This document shows positions 8,808-17,424 of a DNA stretch of 64,000 bases, in pieces (the first letter of the stretch is position 1; each line of letters starts with the position of its first letter). The stretch spans positions 124,001 through 188,000 of the forward strand of contig CAAGIS010000064.1 in the NCBI GenBank assembly GCA_900769985.1, read 5' to 3'. A program made the position numbers and the translations under genes. The notes beneath the pieces were generated by a model. That model saw nothing but the letters and a program-made list of their open reading frames with translations, was not told the origin of the DNA and did no database searches. This DNA is from Spirochaetia bacterium (GTDB taxonomy: Bacteria; Spirochaetota; Spirochaetia; Treponematales; Treponemataceae).

Positions 8808-9543
8808 TCAACCTCACGTCTTCTAAGAATACTGCAGCATAGAGCCTTCCGTCCTGTTCTGTCAGATAGTCAATTTTAAAACCGGCTTTTTCAAGTTCAG
8901 CTTTTTTTTCTTCAAGACTTGATTTGTCAGTTAAAACTTCATGCAGTTTTGGTGCTGTTTTTAATCCTGTTTCACTTAATTTTCTGTTCCTTGAACTTAT
9001 TGCAAGACCGTTTTCTTCCCTAACTATCGGACATGGAATTATGTTCACGTTCATAAAAAATGCTTTTACCATTCCGTCAAGCAGTTTATACTGCTGGAAA
9101 TCTTTTTCGCCAAAATATGCATTCTCAGGTCTTATAATATTCAGCAGTTTCATAACGACAGTTAGTACGCCGTCAAAATGTCCAGGTCTAGATGCACCGC
9201 ACAATATCCGGCTCAAATCATTTTCCGAAACTTTATAGCGGTAATCATCAGGATACATTACGCTGTAAGTCGGAGCAAACAGATAATCTGCATTGTTTTG
9301 TTCGAGAAGTCTTACGTCATCATCAAAATTTGCAGGGTAGGTTGCAAGGTCTTTTTTATCGTTAAACTGAGTAGGATTTAAATAAACGCTTACGACTGTA
9401 ATATCATTCTGCTCCTGCGATTTTTTTACAAGCGATAAATGACCTTTATGAAGTCCGCCCATTGTCGGAACGAATCCTATTTTTTTATTTTTTATAGTTG
9501 AATAAATTTCATTCCATTCTTCAACTGTCTTTACGATTTTCAT
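8785..9543 (-). CDS. panC: pantothenate synthetase
   Basis: Condenses pantoate with beta-alanine using ATP. The HIGH-like motif is 'PTMGGLHKGH' (residues 26-35). 'YFGEKDFQQ' and 'ISSRNRKLS' (the KMSKS-equivalent) are the other active-site segments. At 252 aa it is about 30 residues shorter than E. coli PanC, the shortening lying in the C-terminal dimerisation domain. It is the second gene of the operon, separated from panB by 84 bp that contain a palindromic repeat. Confidence 0.94.
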   Translation of the reverse strand: MKIVKTVEEWNEIYSTIKNKKIGFVPTMGGLHKGHLSLVKKSQEQNDITVVSVYLNPTQFNDKKDLATYPANFDDDVRLLEQNNADYLFAPTYSVMYPDDYRYKVSENDLSRILCGASRPGHFDGVLTVVMKLLNIIRPENAYFGEKDFQQYKLLDGMVKAFFMNVNIIPCPIVREENGLAISSRNRKLSETGLKTAPKLHEVLTDKSSLEEKKAELEKAGFKIDYLTEQDGRLYAAVFLEDVRLIDNVRCE

Positions 9544-9588
9544 TTTTCATAACCTCAATATTTTACTGACTGAGCTGCATGCAAGTTT

Positions 9589-9624
9589 AACACTGAAAAA
9601 TCCTCAATAGGATTTTTCAGTGTT
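9589..9624 (-). repeat. Dispersed palindromic repeat, copy 1
   Basis: A perfect 16-bp inverted repeat (AACACTGAAAAATCCT and its complement) around a 4-nt loop. In the direction of panB it begins 3 nt after the stop codon. Close copies occur at 12633 and 26470 in the same orientation relative to their upstream gene. It has no uridine run after the stem, so it is not a textbook terminator, although it could still attenuate or stabilise the panB 3' end. Confidence 0.85.
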
Positions 9625-9627
9625 TCC

Positions 9628-10401
9628 TTAGTTATCTGAATACGGAAAAGTTCCGTCAGAAACTTCAACTGCATATTGATTAAAAGCATCAGTAATTAAT
9701 GACGCTCCCTGCAAATACTGATGAACAAACTTTGGCTTAAAGTCACTCATTCCAAGCATATCCTGCAAAACAAGAACCTGACCGTCACAGTTTTTTCCTG
9801 CACCGATTCCGATTGTTGCAATTTTTGCTTCTTTCGTAATTTCTGAAGCAAGGTCTTCTGGGATACATTCAAGAAGAATTCCAAAGCAGCCAAGAGTTTC
9901 TGACAGAAGTGCTTCTTCTTTTATTTTTTGCCTTGCCTGTTCAGTTTTTCCCTGACGCTTGTGTCCACCAAGTGCGTTATAGAATTGAGGAGTAAGCCCG
10001 ATATGGCTCATTACAGGAATTCCGCTTTGAACTAAATGTTTTATTATTTCTTCCTGTCCGAAAATTCCTTCGATTTTTACGGCATTTGCACCGGCAACAA
10101 GAAGTTTTCCAGCACAGTCAACTGCATGTTCAATTCCTTTCCGCGTAGACAAAAAAGGCATGTCACTTAAAATGAATTTGTCTGTTCCGTTTCTTACGGC
10201 TTTAGTGTGACTTACCATCATTTCAATTGTTGCAGGAATAGTTGTCTTTTCGCCATGCATTACCATAGAACAACTGTCGCCGATTAAAATACAGTCAATT
10301 TTTGAGTTATTTACGAGCTTTGCAAATGATGCATCATAGCACGTAATCATAGAAATTTTCTGGTGGTTTTGTTTTCGCTCAGAAAAGTCAAGAATAGTCA
10401 T
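9628..10401 (-). CDS. panB: 3-methyl-2-oxobutanoate hydroxymethyltransferase
   Basis: First enzyme of pantothenate synthesis, transferring a hydroxymethyl group from methylene-THF to ketoisovalerate. The family motifs are clear: 'ITCYDASFAKL', 'ILIGDSCSMVMHG', 'DMPFLS', 'VKIEG', 'VMSHIGLTPQ' and 'TIGIGAGKNCDGQVLVLQDMLGM'. I chose the ATG at 10401 because GGGGACAGG sits just upstream. The frame extends to a TTG at 10425, but that adds eight residues without homology and lacks a site. Length is then 257 aa. It is the first gene of the panB-panC-coaC-coaB-coaX-panD operon. Confidence 0.95.
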   Translation of the reverse strand: MTILDFSERKQNHQKISMITCYDASFAKLVNNSKIDCILIGDSCSMVMHGEKTTIPATIEMMVSHTKAVRNGTDKFILSDMPFLSTRKGIEHAVDCAGKLLVAGANAVKIEGIFGQEEIIKHLVQSGIPVMSHIGLTPQFYNALGGHKRQGKTEQARQKIKEEALLSETLGCFGILLECIPEDLASEITKEAKIATIGIGAGKNCDGQVLVLQDMLGMSDFKPKFVHQYLQGASLITDAFNQYAVEVSDGTFPYSDN

Positions 10402-10518
10402 AGTACCTGTCCCCGTTAAGATCAAGTCTGATTAATTTTTGCGGAACAAAAAAAACTTTTCAGTTCCATATTATAAACATAAAGTCGCTGTTCAAACAGA
10501 ATCAACGCTCTGACAATG

Positions 10519-10546
10519 AGTATATGCGTTTACAAAATTTTGTCAA
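10519..10546 (-). promoter_or_regulatory. panB operon promoter
   Basis: On the minus strand: TTGACA (10546-10541), a 16-nt spacer and TATACT (10524-10519). This is a near-consensus sigma-70 promoter. The predicted start is near 10512, giving a leader of about 110 nt before panB. In the leader I see only short inverted repeats (for example CTGTTTGAACAG) and no riboswitch I recognise. Confidence 0.7.
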
Positions 10547-10592
10547 GAAATCCTATTCCAACTACATTAAATATCTGCTAAAATAGAATATT

Positions 10593-11699
10593 ATGTCAGA
10601 AATTGTTATTAAGAAAATCGATGAGTCAAAATGCCAAAACTCGGGGTCATTTTTGCAGACACCGTTTTGGTGCAGTTTTAAAGCCAGACACGGCTGGACT
10701 TACAGACGTTTTTTAATTGATGAAAAAGAATGTGGCGTTTTAATCCGCAGTTTTTGCAAAAAAATGTTTTCCATTGCATATATTCCTCTTTTCCCTAAAA
10801 TTCAAAGTACAGAACTTCAGGATAAAACAAAAATTGCACTTACGCTGAATAAAATTGCAATGGCACTAAAACAGTTCCTGCCAAAAAACACAATTGCAGT
10901 CAGGTTTGACCCTGATATCAGTTTTGATACCCCAAAAGCGCGGAACGATTTTAATGCAGAAATCATAAAGCTTGCACATTCAAATTCGATAAAACTAAAA
11001 AAGAGCAGCGTAGACATTCAGCCGCCTGACAGTACTCAGGTAGACTTAACGCAGGATTTAGACATTATCCTTGAAAAAATGCACCAAAAATGGCGCTACA
11101 ACATACGTTTAAGCGAACGTAAAGGCGTTATTGTAAAACATTATCTTGGAAATAGTCTTAACCTGTCTGAAAAAGTAGACAAATTTTACGAACTTACAAA
11201 AGAAACGAATCTCCGTGATGGAAATTCTAGTCACGCAAAATCTTATTACCTTGATTTAATCACTTATTCTGCACAAGAAATTGCAAAAGGTAACGATGTT
11301 CCAGTAATAAGCCTTTACATTGCAGAACATGAAGGCGAAGAAATCGCTTCGATTATGACGCTGTTCAGTCACGATGAATCAATTTACCTTTACGGTGCAA
11401 GTTCTAATAAAAAGCGTAATTTAATGCCTAATCATCTTTTACAGTGGACAGCCATAAAAGATGCTAAAAATTTCGGTTCAAAATATTATGACTTGTACGG
11501 AATGCCACCTGAAGGCAAAAATGAAAACCATCCGATGCACGGTCTTTATATGTTCAAGTCAAATTTTGGCGGAAAAAACATACACAGGGCAGGCTCATTT
11601 GATGTTCCTTTAAATATGTTCTATCCGCTTTATTCAATGCTTGAAAAACTACGCTCTTTTTGGCATAAAGTTATTCTAAAAAAAATACGAGGTCGCTGA
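10593..11699 (+). CDS. FemX/FemAB-family aminoacyltransferase (peptidoglycan or cell-envelope)
   Basis: Peptidoglycan-bridge-type ligase with a tandem GNAT fold, which in known members adds an amino acid from aminoacyl-tRNA to the lipid II stem peptide. Recognisable parts are the N-terminal 'FLQTPFWCSFKARHGW', the central 'MHQKWRYNIRLSERKGV', the coenzyme-like 'FYELTKETNLRDGN', and the C-terminal 'YYDLYGMPPEG...MFKSNFGG' that closes the fold in FemX proteins. Length 368 aa fits. An extended -10 element (TGCTAAAAT) lies 8 nt before the ATG with no Shine-Dalgarno. The substrate amino acid cannot be read from sequence. Confidence 0.82.
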   Translation: MSEIVIKKIDESKCQNSGSFLQTPFWCSFKARHGWTYRRFLIDEKECGVLIRSFCKKMFSIAYIPLFPKIQSTELQDKTKIALTLNKIAMALKQFLPKNTIAVRFDPDISFDTPKARNDFNAEIIKLAHSNSIKLKKSSVDIQPPDSTQVDLTQDLDIILEKMHQKWRYNIRLSERKGVIVKHYLGNSLNLSEKVDKFYELTKETNLRDGNSSHAKSYYLDLITYSAQEIAKGNDVPVISLYIAEHEGEEIASIMTLFSHDESIYLYGASSNKKRNLMPNHLLQWTAIKDAKNFGSKYYDLYGMPPEGKNENHPMHGLYMFKSNFGGKNIHRAGSFDVPLNMFYPLYSMLEKLRSFWHKVILKKIRGR

Positions 11700-11702
11700 T
11701 TT

Positions 11703-12629
11703 ATGAATATGGAAGTTTTTATTTTAGGTTGCGGAGGAATGCAGCCTTTGCCGTACAGACATTTAACTTCTGTATTATTGCGCAGAGACGGTGATTTGTT
11801 TTTGTTTGACGGTGGCGAGGGAACTCAAGTTTCACTCAAACGCCTTAACCTTAAATGGAAAAAAATCAATGCCATTTTTGTTTCTCATACACATGCAGAC
11901 CATGTAACAGGGCTTCCGGGTATTATGATGCTTTCAAGCCAGGTTGACAGAACAGAACCTCTTTACATTTACGGACCTCCTAAAATCGCAGAATACATTG
12001 AAACGAGCCGTAAAGTCCTTGATATGTACATAAACTATCCTGTCATTGTAAAAGAAATTTCTGCACCATGTATTGTCCACGAAGAAAAAGATTTTATAAT
12101 CAGGGCATTTCCCCTAAAACATACTAAAACATGTGTCGGCTATACACTTGAAGAAAAAGACAGACCAGGAGAATTTAACCCGGAACGTGCAAAAGAACTT
12201 AATGTTCCGTGCGGTCCTCTCTGGTCAAAACTGCAGGGCGGTCAGTCAGTTCAGTCTCTTGACGGAACTACAGTAAATCCGTCTGACGTTCTTGGCGCTG
12301 CCCGAAAGGGAAGGAAATTTAGTTATGTAACTGACACTTTATATCTTGATTCAATCGCAGACGAAGTAAGGAATTCTGACCTTTTAATCTGTGAAGGAAT
12401 GTTTGAAAACGCACTGATTGACCAGGCAAAAGAAAAAAAACACATGACTGCTTCTCAGGCTGCCGCAATTGCCCGTGACAGCAATTCAAAAAAAATGGCA
12501 TTAATTCACTACAGTCCGCGTTACACAGACAGGGAGTTAGTTGTTCTTGAAGAGGAAGCAAAAAAAATATATCCGAATGCAATTCTTTCAAAAGACAGGA
12601 TGTGTTTTGAAATTCCTTATGAAGACTAG
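11703..12629 (+). CDS. rnz: ribonuclease Z (tRNA 3' endonuclease)
   Basis: Metallo-beta-lactamase-fold nuclease that trims tRNA precursors at the discriminator base. The zinc motif is HTHADH (His62, His64, Asp66, His67). Later ligands are seen in 'PLKHTKTCVGY', 'YVTDTLY' and 'ALIHYSPRY', and the RNase Z 'HMTASQAA' motif is present. Length 308 aa is standard. This fits the tRNA genes in the window, none of which encode CCA. It starts 3 nt after the FemX-like stop and is probably co-transcribed. Confidence 0.95.
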   Translation: MNMEVFILGCGGMQPLPYRHLTSVLLRRDGDLFLFDGGEGTQVSLKRLNLKWKKINAIFVSHTHADHVTGLPGIMMLSSQVDRTEPLYIYGPPKIAEYIETSRKVLDMYINYPVIVKEISAPCIVHEEKDFIIRAFPLKHTKTCVGYTLEEKDRPGEFNPERAKELNVPCGPLWSKLQGGQSVQSLDGTTVNPSDVLGAARKGRKFSYVTDTLYLDSIADEVRNSDLLICEGMFENALIDQAKEKKHMTASQAAAIARDSNSKKMALIHYSPRYTDRELVVLEEEAKKIYPNAILSKDRMCFEIPYED

Positions 12630-12632
12630 GGA

Positions 12633-12670
12633 AATACTGAATAAATCCTATCTGAGGATTTTTCAGTGTT
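12633..12670 (+). repeat. Dispersed palindromic repeat, copy 2
   Basis: Diverged copy of the 9589 element, 3 nt after the rnz stop. The right arm AGGATTTTTCAGTGTT is identical. The left arm differs by a T for C (a G-U pair in RNA) and one extra base, so the stem survives with a bulge. The 72 bp that follow carry the promoter of the ABC operon. Confidence 0.8.
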
Positions 12671-12741
12671 AACCATAGAAAAATGCTAGACTGACATTAA
12701 AAAACAGTCAAGCCGGCAGTAAAACGGTATAATTACAGAAT

Positions 12742-13491
12742 ATGATAGAAATAGTAAATTTTTCAAAATCCTACAGTTCTTTTTCTGGCAGAAAGCATAT
12801 TGCCGTAAAAGACGTTTCATTTTCCGTCCCCAAAAATTCGATTACGGGCTTATTAGGACCAAACGGGGCCGGAAAAACAACTTTAATAAAAGCAGTTTGT
12901 TCGATTCACTATGCGACAGAAGGAAAAATTTTTGTTTACAACAAAGAAAATAAAAAATTTGATACGTCAGTTGACATAGAAGAGTCAAAGCGCCTGATTG
13001 GTTACGTAAGCGAAATCCCTCAATTGTATAAAAACTTTACTGTAATCGAATATCTAAAAATGATTTTCAAAATGTGGGATATGACTGACAACCATTATTT
13101 TGAAAAAATTACTGACGATTTTAATCTTAAAAACGTTCTGTCTCAAAAAATCAGTTCGCTGTCAAAAGGGTATTGCCAGCGAGTAAACTTTGCTGCAGCT
13201 TTAATCCATAATCCCGAAATTCTAATCCTTGACGAACCTTCAAGCGGACTTGACCCCAATCAGATTGTAGAAACTCGAAAGATAATAAAATCTTTTTCAA
13301 GAAACAAGACAATTCTTCTTTCAACTCACATCATGCAGGAAGCAGAAAACTTGTGTGACAACGTTGCAATAATTGACAAAGGAAGTCTTCTTGCAGAAGG
13401 AAGCATTGAAAAAATCAAAACGATGACAAAAGCAAAAAATCTTGAAGACGCATATACAAAATTAGTAAATGAAACAGGTCGTGCAAAATGA
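12742..13491 (+). CDS. ABC transporter ATP-binding protein (GldA-like)
   Basis: ATPase subunit of an ABC-2-type transporter. Walker A is GPNGAGKT (residues 39-46), the signature is 'LSKGY' near 146, Walker B is 'ILILDEPSSGLDP', and the switch His is in 'LLSTHIMQEAE'. Length 249 aa is typical. Its stop overlaps the ATG of the permease gene (ATGA), so the two are coupled. A TATAAT box (12728-12733) lies 8 nt before the ATG and no Shine-Dalgarno is present. The permease and the DUF4340 gene downstream place it in the Gld-like group of exporters. Confidence 0.9.
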   Translation: MIEIVNFSKSYSSFSGRKHIAVKDVSFSVPKNSITGLLGPNGAGKTTLIKAVCSIHYATEGKIFVYNKENKKFDTSVDIEESKRLIGYVSEIPQLYKNFTVIEYLKMIFKMWDMTDNHYFEKITDDFNLKNVLSQKISSLSKGYCQRVNFAAALIHNPEILILDEPSSGLDPNQIVETRKIIKSFSRNKTILLSTHIMQEAENLCDNVAIIDKGSLLAEGSIEKIKTMTKAKNLEDAYTKLVNETGRAK

Positions 13492-15785
13492 TAAATAAAA
13501 TACTCATAAAAAAAGACGTCTATTCTTATCTTATCAGTCCGTATTTTTACATCAGTTCGCTTGTTTTATTATTTACCTGCTGCATTCAGTTTTTTATTTT
13601 CCAGCGTTTTTTTGTATCAGGTTACGGAACATCAGATTTGTCAGTTTTCTTTTCTACGATTCCTTATACATTCAGCCTTATAATTCCTGTTTTAATCCTT
13701 CAGATTTCAAATCCAGAATGTGAAAATAATTTTCCGTTCAGGTCAGTTACAGTAATACTTTCAAAACTTGTGTCGGCGCTGATAATTATCACCATAATGC
13801 TTGTTCCGCTCTCAATAATTCCTGTATGCGTAAATTTCTTTGGCAGCGTTGATGTAAATCAAGTAATATGCAGTTTCTTTGGCATTATCCTGTATGGAAT
13901 TCTTGCAATAAGCATCTGTCTTTTGTGTAGCGAAATAATAAATTCAAAAGCCGCTTACATTGTAATTACAGTCGTCACAATGCTTTTGATAAATTCACTT
14001 CATCAAATTCCTGTTTTTATAAAATGCAGTCAGTTTTTTACATCGCTTTTTAACGAACTGAGCTTTACATGGCACTTTGATTCGTTCAGCAAGGGAATAA
14101 TCGATACCCGGGACGTGTTTTTTTACCTTATTACTTCATCATTACTTATTGTCTTGACATTTTTTTATGCTGAATCAAAAAAAGGCCGTAAATTTTTTTC
14201 AGGAAAATCTGTCAGTACAGCTAATAAAGCTGTTTCGTTTTTTACTGTCTTGATTTTCGTGTTTTTATATACAGACAATTCGCGCATTTACAAAAGATTT
14301 GATTTTACAAAAGACAGACAGTTTTCCATTTCCGCACATACAAAAAAAATCCTTGATTCTGCAGATGAACCTGTGCGCATAACTTATTACCGTTCAAAAG
14401 AGTTAATTCCACGTTATCCGGAAGTAAAAGATGTATACGATTACCTTAAAATATGTGCAAGCGAAAACAAAAACATTTTCCTGACTCTCGCAGATGCAGA
14501 CAAAAAAGAAAATCAGGACATTCTGACAAACCTCAATGTTGCACCGCAACAGATACAGAGCGTAAATAACAACAAGATTGAATACATAAAAGTCTATTCT
14601 GCAGTCGTAATAGAATACCTTGGCAAAAAAGAAGTTCTGCCTTTTGTTCTGTCTACGGCATCTTTAGAATTTGAACTTGCACTGAGGTTTGAATCTTTGA
14701 TAAAAAATAAAAATCATTCCGTGTATATTCTCTGCGGAAACGAATACAATTCAAACGACTACAGTTACATGCAGCTTCTGTTCAACTCTTCAAATATCCA
14801 GTGCTATCCGATTGAAAAAGAATCGCTTGTTTATATTCAGGATCAGCTTGAACTTGAAATTCCGCTCATCATTTTCGGAACTGAAGGTCTCTCTTTTGAC
14901 CAGTCTGCTGTAATTGAAAAATTCATCTTAAAAGGCGGAAAAGTCCTTCTTGCAACTTCACAATATTCCGTAAACATAAATGGTGACTGGAGCATAACAA
15001 AAAACGAAAACGACACATTCATTCCGGTTTTAGAAAAATGGGGAATAAAATTTGAAGATAAAATTGTCAATGACTTGTCTAATGTCAGGATAAGCTTTTA
15101 TTCAACAGACAATAATAATTCACTCAACGACAGCGCCCAATATGAATACGTAAATTATCCGCAGTGGATTTCTGTCCTGCCACAAAAAAATGTCCCAAAC
15201 GGAATTACACTTTTTTGGGCAAGTCCTGTTACTCAAAACAAAAGCTTAATTCCTGTCTGCAAGTCTTCTTCAATGTCCTGGACTGTAAGCGAATTTTCAA
15301 AAACAGTGCAGGAACAGACAGGACTTCTTTACGTAACTAATCCTTTTGAAGTTGAAAAAGCTCCTGTTTCTGACCCACTTTTTAAAAAAGAGCAGTCTGT
15401 ACTTGCTGCAAAACTTCAGGATAAAATTACAGGGCTTTACAATTTTGAAACAAACGAAAATCCAAACGTCATAATATTGGCTGACCAATATTTTGCACTT
15501 AACATCCTTCTTGAACTGTCAGGCGGACAAATGAGCGATTTTAGGAACATTGATTTTATTTTATCAATGATTCTTGAGTTAAATAAAGAAGATGAACTTT
15601 TAAAAATCCAGTACGGCGGAATAAAAAATAAATCCCTTTACAAAATAACAGATACAGTCAAATTTAACAAAGCAAAGACAAATGTCTTTATTACAGTTTT
15701 TGCAGTCATTCCCGGAATGATTTTAATTTTTGGCATTACAATATTCATTATAAGAAGAAGGCAAAATGAAAAATATAAAATATAA
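13488..15785 (+). CDS. fused ABC-2 permease and GldG-like domain
   Basis: Residues 1-250 contain about six membrane spans like a GldF/ABC-2 permease. After one more span ('AVSFFTVLIFVFLYTDN') comes an extracytoplasmic GldG-type domain: 'FDFTKDRQFSISAHTKKIL' is the characteristic entry ('D.T....YSLS..T...L'), followed by 'VRITYYRSKELI' and 'LIIFGTEGLSFDQSAVIEKFILKGGKVLL'. A final span lies near 735-755 ('VFAVIPGMILIFGITIFII'). Length 765 aa corresponds to GldF plus GldG in one chain. In Bacteroidetes GldAFG is linked to gliding. Its cargo in treponemes is unknown, and envelope or lipid-related export is only a guess. Confidence 0.82.
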   Translation: MINKILIKKDVYSYLISPYFYISSLVLLFTCCIQFFIFQRFFVSGYGTSDLSVFFSTIPYTFSLIIPVLILQISNPECENNFPFRSVTVILSKLVSALIIITIMLVPLSIIPVCVNFFGSVDVNQVICSFFGIILYGILAISICLLCSEIINSKAAYIVITVVTMLLINSLHQIPVFIKCSQFFTSLFNELSFTWHFDSFSKGIIDTRDVFFYLITSSLLIVLTFFYAESKKGRKFFSGKSVSTANKAVSFFTVLIFVFLYTDNSRIYKRFDFTKDRQFSISAHTKKILDSADEPVRITYYRSKELIPRYPEVKDVYDYLKICASENKNIFLTLADADKKENQDILTNLNVAPQQIQSVNNNKIEYIKVYSAVVIEYLGKKEVLPFVLSTASLEFELALRFESLIKNKNHSVYILCGNEYNSNDYSYMQLLFNSSNIQCYPIEKESLVYIQDQLELEIPLIIFGTEGLSFDQSAVIEKFILKGGKVLLATSQYSVNINGDWSITKNENDTFIPVLEKWGIKFEDKIVNDLSNVRISFYSTDNNNSLNDSAQYEYVNYPQWISVLPQKNVPNGITLFWASPVTQNKSLIPVCKSSSMSWTVSEFSKTVQEQTGLLYVTNPFEVEKAPVSDPLFKKEQSVLAAKLQDKITGLYNFETNENPNVIILADQYFALNILLELSGGQMSDFRNIDFILSMILELNKEDELLKIQYGGIKNKSLYKITDTVKFNKAKTNVFITVFAVIPGMILIFGITIFIIRRRQNEKYKI

Positions 15786-16731
15786 TAAAACGCTTGCAGT
15801 TCAAATTTTAATTTTCTTATTTCTCACCATTTTATTTTTGATTTCGCTAAAACCTTCAGAAAGCCGGAATAAAAACATGACAAAATCGGCATTGCTAAAT
15901 TCAAAATATGAAATTTCAAAAATTTCGATTTTTAACAAAAGTACAGGGCAGCTTGATTTGATTCAATACGACAGTTTCTGGGGCGGAATTTACACTAATG
16001 AAGAGAAATCAGTTTATTTTCCTGCTAGAAAAAACATTATCGATGAGTTTATTGACTGTTCAAAAAAAATCATTGATTTGAATAAAATTGTCAGCTTAAA
16101 ATCTTCTCAGAAAGAAATTGAAAAAACATACAAAACTTATGCTCTTGATGAAGAAAACCAAATTGCGCTTTCTTTTTTTGATAAAAGCGGTCAATGCATT
16201 TCAAAAATTTATTTTGGTGCGATGAACCAATCGCTTGACCAGATTTTCATCAGGACAGATAAAAATCTTGCAGTCTTTTCTGTTGACTCAAAAATTGCAG
16301 ATTATCTTGAAATAAAACCAGATTTCTGGTGTGAACCTAATTTAATTCCTGAAGGAATATTTAAAAGTTCTGCATTTTCAGAAATCCAAAATTTTTCTTA
16401 CAGGACAGATTTTTCTGATTTTATAAATGCCTCTGAAACAGCTTACGACAAATTCCTTTCTTTGCGTTTTTCTGAAATTGTTACAGATTTCGTTCCAAAA
16501 GAAAAAACGCTGGAACTCAGGCTTTCTGACGGTACAGGAACAGAATATCATGCAGATTTTTTTCCTGCCAGAACAAAAAACGGCGACTGTTATATATTCA
16601 GCTTAAAAATAACTCCGTCGATGCTTTTTTCAAAAGATGCCGGGGAATTTTTAAAGAAAATAAATTATTCGTGTTCAATAAGCCAGTGGACATACAGCAC
16701 TATAATAGAAAATTTGAAAAAAAGACCGTGA
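15766..16731 (+). CDS. DUF4340-family membrane-anchored protein
   Basis: Overlaps the permease by 20 bp and is the usual third member of Gld-like ABC clusters. One N-terminal span (residues 8-25, 'LAVQILIFLFLTILFLISL') is followed by a soluble, probably extracytoplasmic domain: 'SKYEISKISIFNKSTGQLDLIQYDSFWGG', 'IDLNKIVS', and 'KIYFGAMNQSLDQIFIRTDKNLAVFSVDSKIADYL', a pattern typical of DUF4340. No catalytic motif is visible. The last 32 bp overlap the CPBP protease gene on the other strand, which means convergent transcripts share their ends. Confidence 0.75.
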   Translation: MKNIKYNKTLAVQILIFLFLTILFLISLKPSESRNKNMTKSALLNSKYEISKISIFNKSTGQLDLIQYDSFWGGIYTNEEKSVYFPARKNIIDEFIDCSKKIIDLNKIVSLKSSQKEIEKTYKTYALDEENQIALSFFDKSGQCISKIYFGAMNQSLDQIFIRTDKNLAVFSVDSKIADYLEIKPDFWCEPNLIPEGIFKSSAFSEIQNFSYRTDFSDFINASETAYDKFLSLRFSEIVTDFVPKEKTLELRLSDGTGTEYHADFFPARTKNGDCYIFSLKITPSMLFSKDAGEFLKKINYSCSISQWTYSTIIENLKKRP

Positions 16732-17395
16732 TGTTATACAAAGCATGGCTGCAGGAAGCAGTTAATACAGTATTGCTTTTTTTTACGCAGTACCTCAAAA
16801 TCGCACCGCAGACAAAGGCATTGATTACAGAGAGAAATCCAAGATAGCGGTGCGATAGCGCAAAAACGGCAATACAGAAAATTTCTATCACGCTGTCTGC
16901 CATCAAAAAAAAGCGAACTTTAAAACCTTCTGATTGTTTTAAAAAAAAGCTTCCATAAAATTTTTCAATAAAGCAGTGTAGGGCAGAAGGAAGGTATAAT
17001 CTGTAAATGTTTTCTTCATAAAAAGCCCGTGCAATAAAATTAACTGTTATCAAAAAGATTTTTAAGAAATTTAACTCTATTGTTTGATTGGGAAGTTCCG
17101 GTTTCAGATAAAATTCTATGGCAGTAATCAGAATATGAACTAAAACCAAAAGTCCGAAATACAAAAAAACTCTCCCTGCTGACAGTAGAAAATTAAAAAA
17201 GTTGAATCCTTTATGTTCTTTTTCAGAATATTCATATTTAAAAAATACATATAAAGCAGCTGAAAACGAAATTGCAGAAAACCATGAAAAAGAAAAATCT
17301 AAAGCTGCATTTCCTGCAGGAGATGCAAAAAGTGGCGGTAAAATAAAAATGCAGCAAATAAAAATAAACTCTAGATATAAACCATATTTTTTCAT
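16700..17395 (-). CDS. CPBP-family intramembrane metalloprotease
   Basis: About seven hydrophobic spans with the CPBP (Abi/CAAX prenyl-endopeptidase-like) motifs: EENIYR with Glu127, Glu128 and Arg132, then 'FALSH' and 'CSHALYN' carrying the other expected His and Asn ligands. Length 231 aa is normal. Such proteins cleave within membranes or act in bacteriocin immunity, and no partner nearby identifies the role. The gene lies between the Gld-like operon (3' overlap) and the PilZ operon (divergent start). A TATTAT box 7 nt from the ATG and the absence of a Shine-Dalgarno suggest a leaderless start. Confidence 0.75.
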   Translation of the reverse strand: MKKYGLYLEFIFICCIFILPPLFASPAGNAALDFSFSWFSAISFSAALYVFFKYEYSEKEHKGFNFFNFLLSAGRVFLYFGLLVLVHILITAIEFYLKPELPNQTIELNFLKIFLITVNFIARAFYEENIYRLYLPSALHCFIEKFYGSFFLKQSEGFKVRFFLMADSVIEIFCIAVFALSHRYLGFLSVINAFVCGAILRYCVKKSNTVLTASCSHALYNITVFFSNFLL

Positions 17396-17424
17396 ATAAT
17401 GTATAATATATTTTTGAGGTTATT

